Below are positions 1 through 6,171 of a DNA stretch of 10,212 bases, in pieces (positions within the stretch are counted from its first letter, which is position 1; each line of letters begins with the position of its first letter). The stretch is from NCBI GenBank assembly GCA_013416795.1, contig RQSC01000308.1:73643-83854 (forward strand), written 5' to 3'. Under the pieces are notes generated by a model, which saw only the letters and a program-made list of their open reading frames with translations, was not told where the DNA came from and ran no database searches. A program made the position numbers and the translations under genes. The DNA is from Prasinococcaceae sp. CCMP 1430 (taxonomy: Eukaryota; Prasinodermophyta; Palmophyllophyceae; Prasinococcales; Prasinococcaceae).

Positions 1-201
1 AAGCCTATGAGGACTGCTGAGGGCAAGGAGAGCGCATCGGTTGCTTCTGCTTCTGTCAACACCCCCCAGTCGGTGGCGTCAACGCGCTCTGGCGTCAACT
101 CAGGAAGAGAGGTTTACGAAACCGCGAGCGAGGGCGCTATAGCGAGCACCCCCCCCCTTTCCTTCTCGCGACCAACCCGCTCCCCGACCCCACCGGCAAC
201 C
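1..201 (+). promoter_or_regulatory. Upstream region and 5' leader of the 4F5-like gene
   Basis: There is no supported gene here. The stretch holds GTCAAC three times (55-60, 78-83, 94-99). The last two lie inside a 10-base direct repeat TGGCGTCAAC (74-83 and 90-99). It also has a short inverted repeat GGTTT-ACG-AAACC (111-123) containing the CGAAACC motif seen in the other upstream spacers, and a C9 run at 149-157 followed by a T/C-rich leader up to the ATG at 202. The motifs are read directly; a promoter role is inferred from position. Long open frames across this stretch start far upstream and run through the intron of the gene, so they are not credible. Confidence 0.5.
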
Positions 202-719
202 ATGGGCGGCGGCAACCTGCAGAAGTCGCAGATGGCGCGCGCGCGCAAGATGGCCAAGATGGAGGTGCGCGCGCGCCCGCGCGCGCGCGCGAGCGTGCGA
301 GCGAGCGCCCGCGCTCTGGGCCGGATGAGGCGGGCGCCAGGGAGTGGCACGGCGCCGAGTGCCCCGGCGGGAAAGGCTTCCAGCGGCGCGGGAGGGCGCG
401 TACGCGTGGATAGAGGGGAGGGGGACGCGTGCGGGGGGGCGGGGGGGAAAGGGAGAGAGCGTGCTCGGGTCAGATGGGGGGAGGGCCACGGGCCGCAGTG
501 GGCACTGACGCACGCCGCGCTCCGCGGGGCGCCTCCTTCCAGGGTGCTGGCAACACCGGCGGCGGCGCCAAGGGCGCGGATGCCCGCGGCGGAGACACTG
601 CGGCCAAGATGGCCGCTGCCAAGGCGGAGCGCGAGGAGCAAAAGAGAATATCCGCCGAGAAGAAGGCGGCCAAGGCCGCCAAGGAGGCCAAGAAGGCCAA
701 GGCGGCGATGAAGAAGTGA
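202..719 (+). CDS. 4F5/SERF-family-like small basic protein, two exons
   Basis: The coding sequence is join(202..264, 543..719), 79 residues. The start ATG at 202 has a strong context (ACCATGG). Exon 1 gives MGGGNLQKSQMARARKMAKM then E. This matches the N-terminus common in plant and algal 4F5-type proteins (MGGGN-x-QKS-x-x-AR), which is also found ahead of the zinc finger in plant At2g23090-like proteins. No zinc finger is present here. Exon 2 opens GAGNTGGGAKG and becomes an Ala/Lys/Glu-rich helix (about residues 42-79) ending KKAKAAMKK. The GT-AG intron is in phase 0, and removing it restores one continuous frame. SERF/4F5 proteins are small, charged and largely disordered; animal SERF modifies amyloid aggregation, but function in algae is not known. 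The family call rests on the N-terminus and composition; the splice model is strong. Confidence 0.75.
265..542 (+). other. Intron of the 4F5-like gene (GT-AG, phase 0)
   Basis: The donor is GAG|GTGCGC and the acceptor TTCCAG|GGT; the length is 278 bases. The first third is an alternating CG tract (about 266-292), a sequence type able to adopt Z-DNA, followed by G-rich runs at 415-480. The frame stays open across part of the intron, so the junction is supported by protein continuity rather than by a stop codon. Confidence 0.75.
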
Positions 720-1006
720 TGCCACAACCCAGGCTTCCCCGCTGGCGGATTCTGGCCGCCCTTCCCGCGCCGCTGCGCTTCCGCATGAGCACTCGCGCCT
801 TGTCATTGCACGCGCGCGGCCCGGCTCGCCATTGCGACGGGTGCGTACGCGCATGCGCACGCCGAGGCGAACGCGCGGGCGCTCGGCATCGCCAAGGTGC
901 CCTTGCTAGAGAGGTTTGCGCGACACGTACTGTAGAAAGCGCGCCGACCGCCCCCAGGGCACGCAGCAGGTTACTCGCAATGGCGCACGGTCTCTATCGC
1001 GCGCAC

Positions 1007-1046
1007 CGCGCGTCTTGGCCCGGGGCGCGCGAGCGCCAAGCGCGCG
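1007..1046. repeat. Inverted repeat / hairpin in the convergent spacer
   Basis: The left arm 1007-1019 (CGCGCG, a bulged T at 1013, then CTTGGC) pairs with the right arm 1035-1046 (GCCAAG then CGCGCG). This gives 12 base pairs with one bulge around a 15-base loop. It lies 77 bases downstream of the coiled-coil gene's stop. Half of the stem is simple CG alternation, which lowers its significance. Confidence 0.55.
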
Positions 1047-1095
1047 GAGGTGCCGAGACCACCGTTGCGTATGCCCGGCTCACCCGGAACCGTCT

Positions 1096-1100
1096 TTACA
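1096..1100 (-). terminator. Candidate UGUAA poly(A) signal, coiled-coil gene
   Basis: Read on the minus strand, TGTAA follows the TGA stop (1125-1123) by about 22 bases. Green algae such as Chlamydomonas use UGUAA as the poly(A) signal. The other two minus-strand genes here also have TGTAA close after the stop, which makes chance less likely. Confidence 0.45.
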
Positions 1101-1122
1101 GCACGCGGCGCAACTCGCCCGC

Positions 1123-2807
1123 TCACCCAGCTCGCATCTCGGCCAGCTTGCTCGCAATGAGGTCAGCAACCGAGCCGGTGTAGGCCTTGTCGATGCGCTT
1201 GGGGTATGACGTTGACGAGAGCGGCGGGGAAAGACCCGTCGACGCAGGCGCGGGCGCGGGCGCGGGCGGGCGCGGCACCGGGACGTGCCCAGCGTGCCTG
1301 CAGGCATCCGAGTCAGCGGTTAAGGCCTTCCCACCGAGTGTTGTGTGTGCTGAAGGCACTGATGCAGCACGCGACACGCCTGCGGGCATTGGGGGCACCG
1401 CGCTCGAGCGAGACGCCTCCATGGCGGCGGCAAACTCCGCTGTCGCCGCGAGCGGTACTGCGTCCGGCACTGCCGCGCCACCCGCGAGACGCCCAACGAT
1501 GCCCGCTCGCTCCGTCGCTTGCAGGCGATCTCGCAGCTCGTCACGCTCGGCCTTGGTGGCCGCGAGGTCGCGCTGAAGTCGCGTGATAAGCGAGCCCATG
1601 TTGAGTTTGTCTGCCGCGAGAGCTGCCAGCTCGCCGTCGCGGTCGTAGTTCGGCGCGGCGGGTGCGTTGGCCCTGAAAAACTTCTGGTGCGTCTGGAGAA
1701 GCGCAAGCTCAGCGCGGGCACGCGCCTCTCCGCGGCGCGCCTCCTCGACGCGCCATACCATCGCATCGCGCGCGTCCTCGCCCTTGGCGACAGAGGAAGC
1801 AACCGCAGCCTCTCGCTGTGCGCATTCCTCACGCGCTTCGCGCAACGCCTCGCGCAACTCGGCCACCTGCAACTCGGCCGCTGTCGCGCGCTCCTCGACC
1901 CCTCGCTTGCGAGCCTCCAACGCGTCGAGCGCTGCACGCGACGCTGCACCCGCCGCAGCACGCTCTGCACGGAGCGCGGCGAGCTCGCGTTCCACGCCGC
2001 TCACCTCGCGCACACGTGCGCTGCGCGCGTCGGCTGACGCAGCCGCAGCAGCTATGGCTGATGCGTTCTCGCACCGCTGTGTTTGCCGCCGGTGGGGTGG
2101 GGGGTGGTGGCGGGGCGAGGGGGCACCCGCGATGCGTGGCAACGGCGACGACGCAGCGTCGGTGGGAGCGCAGAGTCAGCATTCAACAAAGTGCGCATGT
2201 TCATGACTTCGCGCCCTCGGTCGCAGGCGCGCAAACGCACATCTCTGAGCTCCCCATTCTCCTCCTTGAGCCGTGATATTGAGCTAAGCATGGCCTCGAC
2301 CTTGGCGTCGACACTAACCGCTACGGCCTCCAGCAGTCCAGCCGCACGCTCGAGCTCGCCCATGAGCTGCTGCGGCTGCGGCCGTGCAGGCGAATACGCG
2401 CGCGCTGCCGCGGAAGCAGGCGAGCGAGGGCCTTCCGCCAATCCCAGCGACGCTGGTGGCACGTAGCTCGGCAGCACGCGACGCTGCAGTGCCTCGAGCC
2501 CGTCCGCCACCCTTCGCGCAGCAACAAGCGCAGGGCTCACACCTGACGCGCTAATCCCCCCGCCCGCGCCCGCCAGCACGCCACCGTCGTCCACAGGCGT
2601 TTCTGGTTCTTCATACACGCAGTGTTTGCTCAGCTCGAGGTACTCTTGCTGCACGCTGATGTCCTGCTGGGAGGCGCCTGTGCCCCCGCTATCGTGCACA
2701 TCCTCCCAATCACCTTCGTGCGTGCCATCGCCCCCGCCGTCGCTATCAACCCCGCTGTAGGGCGGCGTCGCAGGGTCCGGCGCGCTGCCGCCCGCGCCTG
2801 CGTCCAT
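1123..2807 (-). CDS. Unrecognised coiled-coil protein, two exons
   Basis: I do not recognise this gene. Exon 1 starts at the ATG at 2807 (the first in-frame ATG; the frame is open further upstream but has none) and exon 2 runs 2076..1123. Two phase-0 donors would work with the acceptor at 2077. One is at 2126 (CGG|GTGCCC, 50-base pyrimidine-rich intron, 544 residues). The other is at 2207 (GAA|GTCATG, 131-base intron, 517 residues). The first is the better splice site; the second removes a Pro-containing stretch and joins the helices more smoothly. Visible parts: an acidic Asp/Gly-rich N-terminus (1-75, with EGDWEDVHDS), a Pro/Ala linker, a coiled coil at about 145-200 (core V/M/I/L with LKEENGEL), a long Ala/Arg/Glu coiled coil opening exon 2 (its residues 20-130), a second coil (148-190, ending AGIVGRL), a disordered Pro/Ser linker, and a C-terminal tail YPKRIDKAYTGSVADLIASK. 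That tail looks like a conserved element. It shares a promoter spacer with the Mis14-like gene. A cytoskeletal or centrosomal scaffold is possible but is only a guess. Confidence 0.65.
2077..2126 (-). other. Probable 50-base intron of the coiled-coil gene
   Basis: On the minus strand the donor is CGG|GTGCCC and the acceptor AACACAG|CGG. The interior is almost pure pyrimidine plus A, with no internal AG before the acceptor. An intron is required because the acidic N-terminal frame and the long coiled-coil frame are offset. The alternative donor at 2207 gives a 131-base intron with the same acceptor. Confidence 0.5.
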
Positions 2808-3234
2808 GGCGCCCCACCCCAGCTCGCGCTCGCACGCGCACGCGCGCAGCGCGCGCGGCGCCTCGAGGCTACCATGGTCTCGATAGGTTTGGAGTCGCCC
2901 GCCTGCAGCTGCGCCGCGCCCGCCCGCGCGCGTGCACGCGCGAGGGCACGCTCCCTCCCCGGCGCTGTGGCGCCGCCCTCTCGCCCCGCTCGCTCCCCCT
3001 GCGTGAGACCCTCCCACCGCCACCCCGCTCCCCTCCCGATCCGCCCTCCCGCCCCCCTCTCGACGCCCCCCTCTGGCCCCACACACCGGACCGCCTGCAC
3101 CGCCCGCCTGCGGTGCCTCGGGGAACACCCCGATGAGTCGGCGCCTCCGGCCGGCATCGATGCGGGCGCCTTTGTTGAACCGAAACCACACAGATTCATT
3201 TTAAGGGTAATATCTGATAAAGGGTTTGTTATGT

Positions 3235-3374
3235 ACGTCAAAAAGGTCGCGAGGGCGACCTCCGAGCCCCCCCCCCCCCCCTGCGCGCGGCGCGCCCGCG
3301 CGCGCGTTCAAAAATCGCGCCGCGCGGAGTAAGGGTGTGTCATGAAGGGTTTATATGTGAGTTCGTTTTGACGT
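3235..3374. repeat. Inverted pair of CGTCA-type sites flanking the promoter core
   Basis: ACGTCAAAA (3235-3243) and TTTTGACGT (3366-3374) are exact 9-base reverse complements 122 bases apart. Each includes a TGACGT core, the half-site bound by bZIP (CREB/TGA-type) factors in other eukaryotes. GGCGTCAAC, occurring twice upstream of the 4F5-like gene, shares CGTCAA. A binding role is inferred. Confidence 0.35.
3346..3355 (+). promoter_or_regulatory. AGGGTTTATA promoter element upstream of the Mis14-like gene
   Basis: This 10-base element is on the sense strand 257 bases before the ATG at 3612. The same 10 bases occur on the ERH sense strand at 5763-5754. It combines a telobox-like AGGGTTT with a TTTATA tail. 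In plants, telobox-type AAACCCT motifs are common in promoters of growth and translation genes; a comparable role here is inferred. Confidence 0.4.
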
Positions 3375-3611
3375 GAGTGGCGAGGGGTGGGTTAGGGGTA
3401 GCCGGCGCCACACTGCGCGCGCGCGGCAGAGGCGCGCCGGCGCCAGGCGAGCGACGCCCAGCCTCGCCCCCACTTGCGCGTTCCACCCACCCCCCTTCTC
3501 TTCCCCTTCCCTCTCGCCTCCTTGCTCCGCTCCGGGCCAGCCGGCGCTCCGCCCGCACGCGCCGTGCCTTTGCGTGAAGGTCGCACCGCCGCCGACTCCG
3601 CCCGCGCGACG

Positions 3612-4352
3612 ATGAAGGTCGTCCTCGCGTCGCGCCGCGACGCGCTCGCGCTGGAGGACGCGCTCGAGAGCGCCGCGCGCGCATGCGCCGCCGGGGCGCG
3701 TGTGCGCGCGCTGCCAACCGCCGACTCGGCTGTCGTTGAGCACGTGCTCAAGCAGATGGTGGCGTCCGTGCAGGAGCGCATGCGCGAAAACGTGACCTTC
3801 CCGGGCGCGGAGGACTGGAAGGATGTGGCAGCGTCGGTGGGGACGTCGGGTGCCGCCGCGGCCGACGGCGTCGACCCCTTCGACGACGCCGAGACGAAGC
3901 GCATGGAGGTCGAGGTCGCCTCCGTCGCAGCGCGCGTAAAGCACTTCCGCCAGAGCATGCCGGGGCTGCTCGAGAAGCAGTACGACGAACAGATCCAGGA
4001 GATGCGCCCCAAGGCACTCGCGAGCCTGCTGGAGGAGGCCGCGGCTGACGGCGACGGGGCTGACGCCACTGAAGCGCCAGGCACGGCAGAGGGTGCTGAG
4101 GGGCCGGAAGAGCTCAAGCAGCGCATGAGCGCGTCGGTGGAAGCCCTGCCCGAGCTGCGCAAGCGCATGGAGGCCGCACTGGAGAAGATGGGACGGGTGG
4201 TTGCAGCGTGTCAGGCGGAGAAGGCGCGCAGCGACATCGCATCGCCCGCGACGACGCCCGCACCCAAGGGGGAGGGACAGGCGCCCGGCACGGGTGGCAA
4301 GGTGGCCATTCGCACTCGCCTCGCCGCGGCGGCGCGCGCGGCCCCTTACTGA
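3612..4352 (+). CDS. Probable kinetochore Mis14/Nsl1-like protein, intronless
   Basis: This is a 246-residue protein. The ATG at 3612 is the first in-frame ATG and has A at minus 3. Mis14/Nsl1 is a subunit of the Mis12 (MIND) complex, an elongated coiled-coil assembly linking centromeric chromatin to the Ndc80 complex in mitosis. Features matching the family are an N-terminal helical region (VVEHVLKQMVASVQERMREN, 41-60), then the hallmark acidic VDPFDD (87-92). A helix follows (about 92-130) containing the R-x-x-x-P turn (R113 to P117, MPGLL), then a coiled-coil C-terminal half with an Ala/Asp/Gly-rich break at 143-165. The tail (205-246) is disordered and basic. The length is close to typical Nsl1 proteins (about 200-280). 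Sequence identity in this family is always weak, so this is motif-level recognition. It is convergent with ERH and divergent from the coiled-coil gene. An unrelated coiled-coil protein is the main alternative. Confidence 0.6.
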   Translation: MKVVLASRRDALALEDALESAARACAAGARVRALPTADSAVVEHVLKQMVASVQERMRENVTFPGAEDWKDVAASVGTSGAAAADGVDPFDDAETKRMEVEVASVAARVKHFRQSMPGLLEKQYDEQIQEMRPKALASLLEEAAADGDGADATEAPGTAEGAEGPEELKQRMSASVEALPELRKRMEAALEKMGRVVAACQAEKARSDIASPATTPAPKGEGQAPGTGGKVAIRTRLAAAARAAPY

Positions 4353-4425
4353 GCTGCTGCCAGCCCGGGCCACGGATCTAGCCGAGAGCGCTTTCTCTGC
4401 TCGCGCATTGAGTGTCACCAGTGAG

Positions 4426-4444
4426 CGGCCGCTGACAGCGGCCG
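4426..4444. repeat. Perfect 8-bp GC hairpin downstream of the Mis14-like gene
   Basis: CGGCCGCT (4426-4433), loop GAC, AGCGGCCG (4437-4444). It begins 74 bases after the stop at 4352, so it is likely in the 3' UTR or just beyond it. Similar GC hairpins lie in the other two convergent spacers. Confidence 0.6.
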
Positions 4445-4693
4445 GCGTCGAATGTACAACATGAGATATTCCGGGCAATGCCAGACGAGGCACTAGTGCG
4501 ACGCGTGCCTGGCTTATCATGACGCGCCAGCGGCACGCGCGCTCTTGCATTTCGGCGCAGACAGTCGACTGTGAGCCGTGCGTGGCCTCGGCCGGAGCGC
4601 GCTCCGCCACGCGCATGTGGTGGCGTCTCGAGGGGGAGCTCTCGCAGCGAGCGGGCCGCCTTGCACAGCGTGACGCGTCTCAATTGCTGAGCT

Positions 4694-4702
4694 TTTATTA
4701 CA
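4694..4702 (-). terminator. ERH poly(A) signal: overlapping TGTAA and AATAAA
   Basis: On the minus strand the sequence ATGTAATAAAA holds both TGTAA (4702-4698) and AATAAA (4699-4694). They lie 27-35 bases after the ERH stop (4732-4730). Both the green-algal and the general eukaryotic signal are satisfied by one overlapping site. Confidence 0.6.
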
Positions 4703-4729
4703 TGGGCTTCACGCCGCTGTCGACGACAA

Positions 4730-5553
4730 TCACTGTCGCGCCTGCTTCTTCAGATGCTGGAAGATCTTTTGCTTCAGCCAGTCCTTGTTGTACGGCTGCC
4801 GGAGGGCGCGCGCGCGCACGGTCAGCGGCACAGAGCAGCGCGCTCGCCTCTCATGGCGCAGATCGCCCAGGCCTGCGGCACCACGCGCGCCCGAGCGAAA
4901 GCTATCACTATCACTTCGGCCGTGCGCAGCTGGGAAGGGGCGTGCCGCGCAGCACGCGACGCGCCATCTCACCGTGTATGCCTGTGTCTGCGGATTCCAC
5001 ACCATGGCGCCGAGGTCGGGCAGCCGGTCGACCCAGGTGTACAGGTCGGTGATGTCGTAGGTGATGTTGCGAATGTTGGGGTTGAGCTCCTTGAGCTTGG
5101 ACTCGAAGGTCTGGCACAGGCCTGCACGGGCGGCGCGGCGCGCAGAGGGACGCGTCAGATGCGCGCTGCAGGCCGGGCGGCGCGTGACGCTTGGCGGCGC
5201 CCCGATCGGCTGCGTTGCCGCTTGGACTGCACGCGCGAGCCCCAGCACACACACAAGGACACCGCGCACGCATGGGGCGCACGACGCGCGCGCGCGCGCA
5301 CGCGCACGCAGACATCAGTCCCTTCCCAATCCCCTGCGCGCGCGCGTGCGACTGCATGACTTCGCTGCCGCTGCCGCCCGCGCCGCTTGCCCCCTTCCCC
5401 CTCCCGACGCGCCCCTGTCGTCCGCCACCGCGCGCCCGCGCCGTGCACGCGCGCCGCACCATCCATCGCCAGGGCGACCGTCTCGAACTCGTCGTACGTC
5501 CGCGACTTCTTGTTTGGCGTCGTCTGCATGAGGATGATCGTGTGCTTCGACAT
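4730..5553 (-). CDS. ERH: Enhancer of rudimentary homolog (ERH), three exons
   Basis: The coding sequence is complement(join(4730..4795, 4973..5121, 5460..5553)), 102 residues against 104 in human ERH. ERH is a small, nearly invariant homodimeric nuclear protein that partners RNA-processing complexes (Mmi1 in fission yeast, DGCR8 and splicing factors in animals). In human cells it is needed for splicing of mitotic transcripts such as CENP-E. Diagnostic segments are MSKHTIILMQT (1-11), RTYDEFE (18-24), the NITYDITDLY block (about 50-59), a D-x-L-x-DL segment (62-67), QAYTPYNKDW (78-87) and IFQHLKK (92-98). HTIILMQT and IFQHLKK are plant-like. Splice junctions are a phase-1 donor at 5459 (G|GTGCGG) with its acceptor at 5122, and a phase-0 donor at 4972 (ACG|GTGAGA) with its acceptor at 4796. 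The joined protein aligns to the family without gaps at either junction. An E2F-type site lies about 100 bases upstream. Confidence 0.95.
4796..4972 (-). other. ERH intron 2 (177 bases, phase 0)
   Basis: The donor is ACG|GTGAGA, the best consensus donor in the window, and the acceptor is CGGCAG|CCG. Removal joins QAYT to PYNKDW, exactly matching the ERH family spacing. Confidence 0.92.
5122..5459 (-). other. ERH intron 1 (338 bases, phase 1)
   Basis: The donor is GATG|GTGCGG and the acceptor GTGCAG|GCC. Splicing rebuilds Gly32 and joins AMDG to LCQTF, matching the family. The intron interior carries a long alternating CG/CA tract (about 5286-5312). Confidence 0.92.
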
Positions 5554-5594
5554 GGCGCGCGCGCCGGGCGGGGCGGGCGCCGCGGTAGGGGGGA

Positions 5595-5608
5595 GGGGGG
5601 GGGGGGGG
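5595..5608 (-). repeat. C14 tract in the ERH leader
   Basis: Fourteen C on the ERH sense strand, followed by T and six more C (5593-5588 side), 35-55 bases before the ATG at 5553. Comparable sense-strand C runs occur upstream of the 4F5-like, Mis14-like and PHD genes. Confidence 0.7.
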
Positions 5609-5654
5609 CGCGCCTCGCTGCGCGCGGGGACGCTGTGGCGCCCGCAACACGTCG

Positions 5655-5662
5655 GCGGGAAA
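5655..5662 (-). promoter_or_regulatory. Canonical E2F-type site upstream of ERH
   Basis: On the minus strand this reads TTTCCCGC, an exact match to TTTSSCGC, and is followed by C. It is about 100 bases upstream of the ERH ATG. E2F/DP factors drive G1/S genes in plants, algae and animals. The site match is seen; its use is inferred. Confidence 0.45.
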
Positions 5663-5753
5663 AATACTGTGTGGGGGAAACACACTGCACGACGCATCGC
5701 ATCCGCACATCGCGACCGTAGGCAGTATCAAAACGCGTTCAAACGTGTTGATG

Positions 5754-5763
5754 TATAAACCCT
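5754..5763 (-). promoter_or_regulatory. AGGGTTTATA element upstream of ERH
   Basis: The same 10-base element as at 3346-3355, here on the ERH sense strand about 200 bases before its ATG. Read on the plus strand it is TATAAACCCT. Confidence 0.4.
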
Positions 5764-5866
5764 CTTTTTCTTACTTCTCGTGACGGCCTCCCCACAGCGA
5801 CAGCACTGATGTGTACCTACTGTATTACCTCACATCGGCGACGTCCAAGCCAAAAAAATAAAAACG

Positions 5867-6013
5867 CTCGAAACCTCAACTGGTTTCGGTTTCGAGTCTG
5901 GGCCGGTCCGTTCGACTTTCGACCTTCCTTCGGTGGGAGCTCTCCCGTTGTTCGCGGGAAGGCGGATTCCTTAACGGCTCTCTTCGGAGCTCACAGCTCG
6001 CGAGTGCCGTTTT
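5867..6013 (+). other. Cluster of stem-loops ending in TTTT (possible structured RNA)
   Basis: Successive stems are visible. CTCGAAACC/GGTTTCGAG is a perfect 9-bp stem (5867-5875 / 5888-5896). CCTTCC/GGAAGG (5923-5928 / 5957-5962) encloses GGGA-GCTC-TCCC (5935-5946). AACGGC/GCCGTT (5973-5978 / 6006-6011) encloses GAGCT-CAC-AGCTC (5987-5999). The last stem runs into TTTT (6010-6013), a possible RNA polymerase III stop. An A-rich, TATA-like stretch lies just upstream at 5851-5864. It matches no snRNA, 5S, SRP, RNase P or tRNA pattern that I know. It could equally be promoter DNA or 5' leader of the NuSAP-like gene. Confidence 0.25.
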
Positions 6014-6070
6014 GATGGCGGGCGCGCGACGTCGGGCAAGCGGGTGCGCGGGCGGGCGTTTCGAACGGCG

Positions 6071-6094
6071 TTTCGCGGGGCGGCGCGCGCGAAA
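6071..6094. promoter_or_regulatory. Inverted pair of E2F-like sites upstream of the NuSAP-like gene
   Basis: TTTCGCG (6071-6077) faces CGCGAAA (6088-6094). The right copy, read on the minus strand as TTTCGCGC (6094-6087), is an exact TTTSSCGC match. It lies 100 bases before the ATG at 6194. CG-rich context makes the CGCG part cheap; the TTT/AAA ends are the informative part. Confidence 0.35.
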
Positions 6095-6171
6095 TGCGGC
6101 GGCGCCCGCGCGCGATCGGGTGCGTTCCGGGCTGAATTCGCGGGAGGAGGCGGGCCCAAAGCGGGGGCACC

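Larger units (their letters stand above)
720..1122. other. Convergent intergenic spacer between the 4F5-like and coiled-coil genes
   Basis: This 403-base spacer lies between two stop codons. I see no gene in it. It contains a strong hairpin at 1007-1046 and a TGTAA on the minus strand at 1100-1096 that belongs to the coiled-coil gene. No TGTAA or AATAAA is seen downstream of the plus-strand 4F5-like gene. Open frames crossing the spacer on both strands are Arg/Ala-rich composition artefacts. Confidence 0.6.
2808..3611. promoter_or_regulatory. Divergent promoter region between the coiled-coil and Mis14-like genes
   Basis: This spacer of about 800 bases holds no supported gene. Its core is an AT-richer island (about 3175-3375) inside very GC-rich flanks. 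The island holds CGAAACC (3181-3187), AAGGGTTT twice (3220-3227 and 3345-3352), an inverted pair ACGTCAAAA (3235-3243) / TTTTGACGT (3366-3374) and a C15 run (3267-3281). The flanks 2808-3175 and 3380-3611 are pyrimidine-rich or CG-rich, with no clear motif. A bidirectional promoter is the natural reading but is inferred from gene orientation and base composition. Confidence 0.55.
4353..4729. other. Convergent intergenic spacer between the Mis14-like and ERH genes
   Basis: This 377-base spacer has no gene that I can support. It contains a tight hairpin at 4426-4444 and the ERH poly(A) signals at 4694-4702. Frames across it on both strands are Arg/Ala/Ser-rich and resemble nothing. No TGTAA follows the Mis14-like stop; TGTAC at 4452-4456 is the nearest look-alike. 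Confidence 0.6.

Noticed and set aside
100-860. Long minus-strand open frames opposite the 4F5-like gene
   Set aside because: They are Arg/Ala/Pro-rich shadows caused by high GC; they cover an intron and a promoter and show no family resemblance.
716-1209. Plus-strand open frames in the first convergent spacer
   Set aside because: Composition is random-looking and Arg/Ala-rich, with no motif; the stretch is better explained as 3' flank with a hairpin and a poly(A) signal.
2808-3191. Extension of the coiled-coil protein to a GTG at 3191
   Set aside because: There is no ATG in the extension, it is Gly/Arg low complexity, and it would run through the promoter island.
3220-3400. Internal telomere-like array (AAGGGTTT, GTTAGGGG)
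   Set aside because: The copies are irregular, few and spaced; there is no tandem TTTAGGG array.
3392-4168. Ser/Ala-rich minus-strand frame of 258 codons opposite the Mis14-like gene
   Set aside because: It is the complement of a coiled-coil coding frame in GC-rich DNA; Ser/Ala runs mirror Ala/Glu codons, and there is no plausible promoter.
5280-5315. Alternating CG/CA tract in ERH intron 1 as a functional repeat
   Set aside because: Similar tracts occur in the 4F5-like intron and the spacers; in this base composition they are expected, and Z-DNA formation cannot be judged from sequence alone.
5751-5770. Telomerase RNA template (TATAAACCCTC)
   Set aside because: It does not contain one and a half copies of a telomere repeat complement, and the flanks show no pseudoknot; a promoter element shared with 3346-3355 is simpler.
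5882-5900. tRNA-like B box (GGTTTCGAGTC)
   Set aside because: The flanking bases do not form a T-arm stem and no acceptor stem or A box is found at tRNA spacing.
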